A stretch of 64,000 nt of DNA from positions 24,900,529 through 24,964,528 of the forward strand of contig CM055112.1 of NCBI GenBank assembly GCA_029204225.1, written 5' to 3'. The notes under the pieces are model-generated. The model saw nothing but the letters and a program-made list of their open reading frames with translations, did no database searches and was not told the origin of the DNA. The position numbers and the translations under genes were made by a program. Shown here piece after piece: positions 59,701 through 64,000 of the stretch. Numbering within the stretch: position 1 is the first letter of the stretch; each line of letters starts with the position of its first letter. This stretch comes from Diphasiastrum complanatum. Its lineage: Eukaryota; Streptophyta; Lycopodiopsida; Lycopodiales; Lycopodiaceae.

Positions 59701-60209
59701 TCAGAGTTAGACATAATGCTGACTATAGTTCCCTTGTAGTGTATGAGTTGAGTGAAGATTCTACGTGGAAAGAGTTAGGAGGATCCTTTACCCAATATAT
59801 TGAATTGCGTCTAGGGCTTCCCGATCCATTGCCAGAGTATGTGTTAGAGAACTTAAATGATATCATCAAGGATCTGGAAGAGATCCTTGAGAAGAATACG
59901 AGAATGAGGTAGCTCTGGAACTTTGCAAGCGAGCAAGATATCATTAGTGCAAGTCCCGAGTTTCAAGAAGATTGAGGAAGTGAGTATAACCCTTTATAGG
60001 CTATGTCTCTAGAGGCCTGGAAAACTTCTATTAGCTATAGAGGTACGACTTGGTTGATAGAACATGTCAGGGATCCCCTAGTTAGATTTGTGTTTGGGAC
60101 GTGAACGGCCATTCTCGTAACAACACGACCCTGAACACATAGTGGTGCTGTATCTTGTTATGTTGTTTTCCCCTTAGCTTTGATCCCTTGAGTGGAAAAT
60201 GTCGTAACA
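56728..60209. mobile_element. Element E: 3482-bp TSD-flanked insertion of unknown class
   Basis: Ends TGTTAG and CGTAACA, with a 5-bp TSD. These are LTR-retrotransposon-type ends, but no direct LTR pair and no gag or pol signature were found inside. It is either a very long solo LTR or a non-autonomous element. Several medium ORFs exist (57711-57998, 59211-59441, 59317-59574, 59571-59912); none has a recognised motif. A second, inverted partial copy is at 1-216. Confidence 0.75.
59571..59912 (+). other. Unrecognised 113-codon ORF in element E
   Basis: The longest-looking coding candidate in E. The middle is rich in Tyr/Ser/Leu and the C-terminus is an acidic, probably helical stretch (NDIIKDLEEILEKNTRMR). 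It has an ATG start but no visible homology. The inverted copy at 1-216 covers only its first codons, so conservation cannot be tested here. I give it no function. Confidence 0.3.
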
Positions 60210-60860
60210 AACTAAATGCACAAGAATGGACATAATTTGTGCATGTACAAATATTGTGATTCAGTATTTACTGATTTCATAATCTGATATAATCTATAAA
60301 CTTTATATTCAATACCAAGAAAAGTCATGATTTATTATTTATGATTTAAATTTCATAATTTGGGTAATTAGAAAAGACGTTGTTCATTATTTACAATTGC
60401 ACTATAAAAAATGTCAAGATTCAGTATCCATAGTTTGACATTATACAAAAGTCATGATTGACTACTCACAATTTTGCAATTTAATATTGACAAAAACAGT
60501 TCACAATAGTGGTATTCATCATTTAAATATACTTGTAATTTTATAATCATTTTTCATAACGATGATGTTCACAATTAACATATAGATGATTGACAATGAA
60601 CATTCATAGTCAAAGTTTTGAAACTTTTTCAAAGAATTATGATCAATATTCAGAATACGAATATTCACAATTTTACAATCAGTATTCATAGTTTCGTGAC
60701 AAGATCTACCAACAAATAATAAACCATGAGAAAGGAGTGTTTTAACAAAAGTATGTTGAGAACGTATTTCCTTAGTGCTTCTAGATCAAAGAGGGTCCAA
60801 TTACGTAATGCCAAATTAAAGTGGGTTGGATACCATCTGAGAAAGAGAGAGAGAGAGAGA

Positions 60861-60896
<36 letters not shown>

Positions 60897-61063
60897 TCCC
60901 ATGTAGCATTTGAAGTAGATACCAAAGGAGGACTAATTTCAACCCCGATGACTTCAACTATCAAAATATCATGTGAAACTATGGTAATGACCATGTGAAC
61001 ATTATGAGGTACTTTCATTTAACAACTCTACATACACTTGACGAATTTCATCTTATTCTAAAA
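60210..61063. repeat. B repeat, copy 7, right part
   Basis: Continuation of B after E (AACTAAATGCACAAG), with a shortened 21-bp repeat region, the G32 tract and the beginning of the tail, ending at about 61063 (TTATTCTAAAA). Confidence 0.72.
60863..60894. repeat. G32 tract in B copy 7
   Basis: Thirty-two consecutive G after a (GA) run (60843-60862). The longest of five homologous tracts. Confidence 0.95.
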
Positions 61064-61614
61064 AATGCAATATATTAGGGTGATGCAATAATTAATATCA
61101 AAAATTATGTTAAGTTTGTACATTTTGACATGTATTACAATCTAATAATGATTAAGAAATACTTGTGTGATTTTTGTATTTAAAAGAAGTAAAATGCCAA
61201 GCACTTTGTTAAAACTTTATTATGAGCCACTAAAAGAATATATCAAATCTTGGAGCCAAATTAATTATTTTTAGAATGTTAAATAAAACAAGAATGATGC
61301 AGCATACCACAAAGGCCTTGCCATTAATATGGTGTTTTAACATTTGTTAATACTTGACATGATAAATGACCATAAGTAACAATGCATAAACATAATTTTC
61401 TAACTTTACATTGTTGTTTAGTAATTGATTGTTTTTTTTTTCTCATTTTGGATTTCAACATTGACTATTTTGTGATTTGAATAATGTCAATCTTGACTTA
61501 AGTCAACATTCATAATTTCACAACTGACTATATAATATGAATGATTTTAGATTTTCAACAATTGTAGTCTTTATTACACAATAATGATTATTATCTTTAT
61601 ATTTGAGTATGTTC
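61064..61614. repeat. B repeat, copy 8 (partial)
   Basis: Starts inside the B body (AATGCAATATATTAGGGTG, like about 10345) and is cut by the copia-4 LTR after GAGTATGTTC. Confidence 0.7.
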
Positions 61615-62269
61615 TGTGAAAAATACAGATCCTAAGTGGATCTAAACTCCAAGATCATTGGCTTGAATGCTTGCACTCCAAACTACATAAGCTAGGAATT
61701 GGCAACACATTCTATGCTACCTAGAATGCAAAGAACTTGATCAAAAAGCATTTATCACAAATGGAAACTTCCATAAACATCAAGTGCGGCCCAAAATAGC
61801 ATTATACAGTCCATAATACATCAGCCTACCACTTTTGGAAAGCACCTAAGATCATACACAATAGCTTGAAGACAATACACACAACAATGCTCTCAATGGA
61901 GGAAGAAACAATGACAATGATCTATTGATCTCAATGAAGCATACAAAAGGTTTCTCCAACCTGTTCTCCACGACTTCCCTACTATTTATGGATGAGGAAG
62001 ATGACTCTCTCTCCTCTCTCTAGAAGGTACTTGACCCTAGATATTCCCTATATAGGAAAAATAGCTAAAAATGGCTTATATGACCAAAATACATCAAAAT
62101 GGTCTCATTTTGAAGGGTATGAAGTTTGACACTTCATCATACTGAAAAAATACAGTAAATAAAAACATTGTGGCCTGGTTCACACGTGCAAAACTCCAGA
62201 ACCAAAACTATTTACAATTTTAGCCAATTTAGGTCTCAAACTAGCTAGGAAATGTTGACAATTTTCACA
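61615..62269 (-). repeat. 3' LTR of copia-4 (655 bp)
   Basis: Plus-strand ends are TGTGAAAAAT and ATTTTCACA, like the copia-3 LTR, but the body is much diverged. The left flank is TGTTC (61610-61614); the right TSD is outside the window. Confidence 0.92.
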
Positions 62270-64000
62270 CTCCCTCTTCAACATTGGATGCTAGTTTCAA
62301 CATAGTCTTTGAGCACATTCCAAGATTAGATCTATGCATTAAATATAGGTCCTTTCCCAATGGTTTGGTGAAGATATCAGCCACACACTCCTTTGAAGAG
62401 ACATGTTGAAGCTCCACCTCTTTGGCAATGACTTGATCTCTCACAAAATGGTGAGCAATCTCAATGTGCTTGCTCCTTGCATGAAAAACAGGATTGCTTG
62501 CCAAGCTTTGGGCTGAAAGGTTATCACAAAGTATGATTGGAGTCTTCTCTAGTTCCAGCAAGTGAAGATCCAATAACATCCTCTTGATCCAAAGAATCTC
62601 CTTGGTGCATGTTGTTAATGCCTTGTACTCGGCTTCGGTGGAAGATAGAGAGATAGTTGGTTGCTTCTTTGATAGCCATGAGACCACTCCATCTCCAAGA
62701 TAGATTGCAAAGGCACTTGTTGACTTCCTATCCATTTGATCACCTGCAAAATCTGAATCTGAAAATCCACAAAGGTTAGGTGTAGTACCTCCATACAAGA
62801 TGCCAAAATCTCTAGATCCCGAGATGTATCTAAGTACTCTCTTTCCTAGCTTCCAATGAGCCTCACTAGGATCTTGCATAAATTGACTTAGTTTACCAAC
62901 CACAAAGCTTAGATCAGGTCTTGTGATGGTTAACCATATAAGAGATCCTATTAGCTTTCTATAGAGAGTAATGTCCTTGAAGGATCTTTCATTACTTCTT
63001 GTAGTTAGCTTTACATTTGATTCCATAGGAGTAGAAACAACTTTACAATCTTCCATATGAAACCTTTTTAGAATAGAGTTAACATACTTTTCTTGACATA
63101 TGAATGTAGATTTAGAAGTTCTAATAATCTCTATTCCTAAGATATAATGAAGTTTACCAAGATCTTGAATTTCAAACTCTCTTTTGAGTGCCATCTTGAT
63201 TTCATCTATATCTAGATTGTTACCACCACTTAAGATAATGTCATCAACATAGATCAAAAGTAAAGTGATATCATTTTCATTCAATCTAAAGTAGAGAGAA
63301 TGATCATACTCACTCATAACAAAGTTCTGAGAAAGTAAGAAGGAATTGAGCTTAGCATACCAACTCCTTGGTGCTTGCTTTAGCCCATACAAACTCTTTT
63401 GGAGATAGCACACATGATTAGGCTCATCATGTGAAACATAGCCCTCGGGTTGCTCCATGTAAATATCTTCTTCAAGATCACCATTCAAGAAGGCATTAGT
63501 AACATCCATTTGCCACATATCCCAATCATAAAGAGTTGCAAGAGAGATTAGAATTCGAATAGTTACCATCTTTGCCACGGGTGCAAAGGTCTCATCATAG
63601 TCAATACCATATTCTTGAGCATACCCCTTTGCCACCAACCTTGCCTTGTACTTGTTGATTGATCCATCTTGATTTGTCTTGATCTTGAAGATCCACTTAC
63701 AACCAATTGCCTTCTTGTCCTTTGGAAGCTTTACCAACCTCCATGTGTTGCTTTTGATGAGTGCTTGATGCTCATGATCCATGGCTTGGATCCATTCCTT
63801 CTTTTGAATTGCTTCACCTACACAAGTTGGTTCATCAAAAGAGGTAAGAAAAGCAAAGTTAGAGTTGTCCACCACTTGCTTTCCTTTTTCATCATAGGTT
63901 AGCCTTGATGGCTTAGCCCTTTGCCTTTGAGTCTTCCTTGAAGTTTGCTTTGGAGTGGCATCTCCATCTTCATCCAAGACATCTTGCACATCATGATGAT
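62265..64000 (-). CDS. copia-4 pol: RT and RNase H (partial)
   Basis: At least 574 open codons reaching to within 11 bases of the window edge, so the true start lies outside. The linker KPSRLTYDEKGKQV is followed by RT with [47 protein letters not shown] and catalytic YVDDIILSGG. RNase H has FSDSDFAGDQMDRKST, SSTEAEYKAL, CDNLSAQSL and KECVADIFTKPLG. All catalytic residues are present, so this half looks functional. Amino-acid similarity to copia-3 is high throughout. As in copia-3, the last residues EEGV are coded by the polypurine tract and the TGA stop lies in the LTR end. Confidence 0.95.
   Translation of the reverse strand, partial: HHDVQDVLDEDGDATPKQTSRKTQRQRAKPSRLTYDEKGKQVVDNSNFAFLTSFDEPTCVGEAIQKKEWIQAMDHEHQALIKSNTWRLVKLPKDKKAIGCKWIFKIKTNQDGSINKYKARLVAKGYAQEYGIDYDETFAPVAKMVTIRILISLATLYDWDMWQMDVTNAFLNGDLEEDIYMEQPEGYVSHDEPNHVCYLQKSLYGLKQAPRSWYAKLNSFLLSQNFVMSEYDHSLYFRLNENDITLLLIYVDDIILSGGNNLDIDEIKMALKREFEIQDLGKLHYILGIEIIRTSKSTFICQEKYVNSILKRFHMEDCKVVSTPMESNVKLTTRSNERSFKDITLYRKLIGSLIWLTITRPDLSFVVGKLSQFMQDPSEAHWKLGKRVLRYISGSRDFGILYGGTTPNLCGFSDSDFAGDQMDRKSTSAFAIYLGDGVVSWLSKKQPTISLSSTEAEYKALTTCTKEILWIKRMLLDLHLLELEKTPIILCDNLSAQSLASNPVFHARSKHIEIAHHFVRDQVIAKEVELQHVSSKECVADIFTKPLGKDLYLMHRSNLGMCSKTMLKLASNVEEGV

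Larger units (their letters stand above)
61615..64000 (-). mobile_element. Ty1/copia element copia-4 (runs off window)
   Basis: 3' LTR, PPT and the RT-RNase H half of a minus-strand copia of the same lineage as copia-3. No stop or frameshift in the visible part. Whether it is complete depends on sequence beyond 64000. Confidence 0.93.

Overview
This is a repeat-dominated stretch of a land-plant nuclear genome. The evidence is several Ty1/copia retrotransposons with plant-type primer sites (TGGTATCAGAGC, matching initiator Met-tRNA), a degenerate Ty3/gypsy gag-pro, three copies of an A20/AN1 zinc-finger stress-associated protein (SAP) gene of plant type, a short GT-AG intron, and AT-rich intergenic DNA with very long (GA)n tracts. 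I cannot name the species. No tRNA, rRNA, CRISPR array or prokaryotic system was seen.

Layout. 1-216 is an inverted scrap of a repeat that recurs whole at 56728-60209. 217-5068 is a truncated, frameshifted minus-strand copia element (copia-1) with an internal duplication. 5086-5690 holds unrecognised minus-strand ORFs. 5715-9600 carries SAP copy 1 and gag-bearing, copia-derived repeats. 9708-26853 is a tandem-like array of an AT-rich repeat (here called B) alternating with an LTR-like repeat (A) and (GA)n tracts. It is interrupted by a deleted plus-strand copia (12632-16170, TSD TAAAG) and a solo LTR of the same family (21748-22567, TSD CCTAA). 26854-30556 has SAP copy 2, further A/D repeats and another LTR. 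31086-36362 is a decayed minus-strand copia (copia-2), into whose 5' LTR a GC-richer, non-coding LTR element (36363-40266) appears to have inserted. 42307-48167 is an apparently intact copia (copia-3): a 1316-codon ORF, two 653-bp LTRs that read as identical, PBS, PPT and TSD ATTCA. It sits inside exon 2 of an otherwise open, spliced plus-strand gene of unknown function (41808-48602). 48922-49088 is a 24-25-bp minisatellite. 49446-55623 is a degenerate gypsy gag-pro split by a B/SAP copy 3/A/gag composite. 55624-61614 is B repeat with the 3482-bp TSD-flanked element E inside. From 61615 to the window end is copia-4, with LTR, RT and RNase H open to the edge.

How it fits together. The window looks like nested insertion plus segmental amplification. 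A unit of the form B-SAP-A-D-(GA)n-gag remnant recurs, and each copy has its own deletions. None of the three SAP copies has both zinc fingers intact: one lacks an AN1 ligand, one has a frameshift, and one has a deletion plus a stop. The only clearly intact coding unit wholly inside the window is copia-3. The most interesting biology is the recent disruption of an unknown gene by copia-3, the SAP triplication, and two repeat families (B and E) that I cannot assign to a known transposon class.
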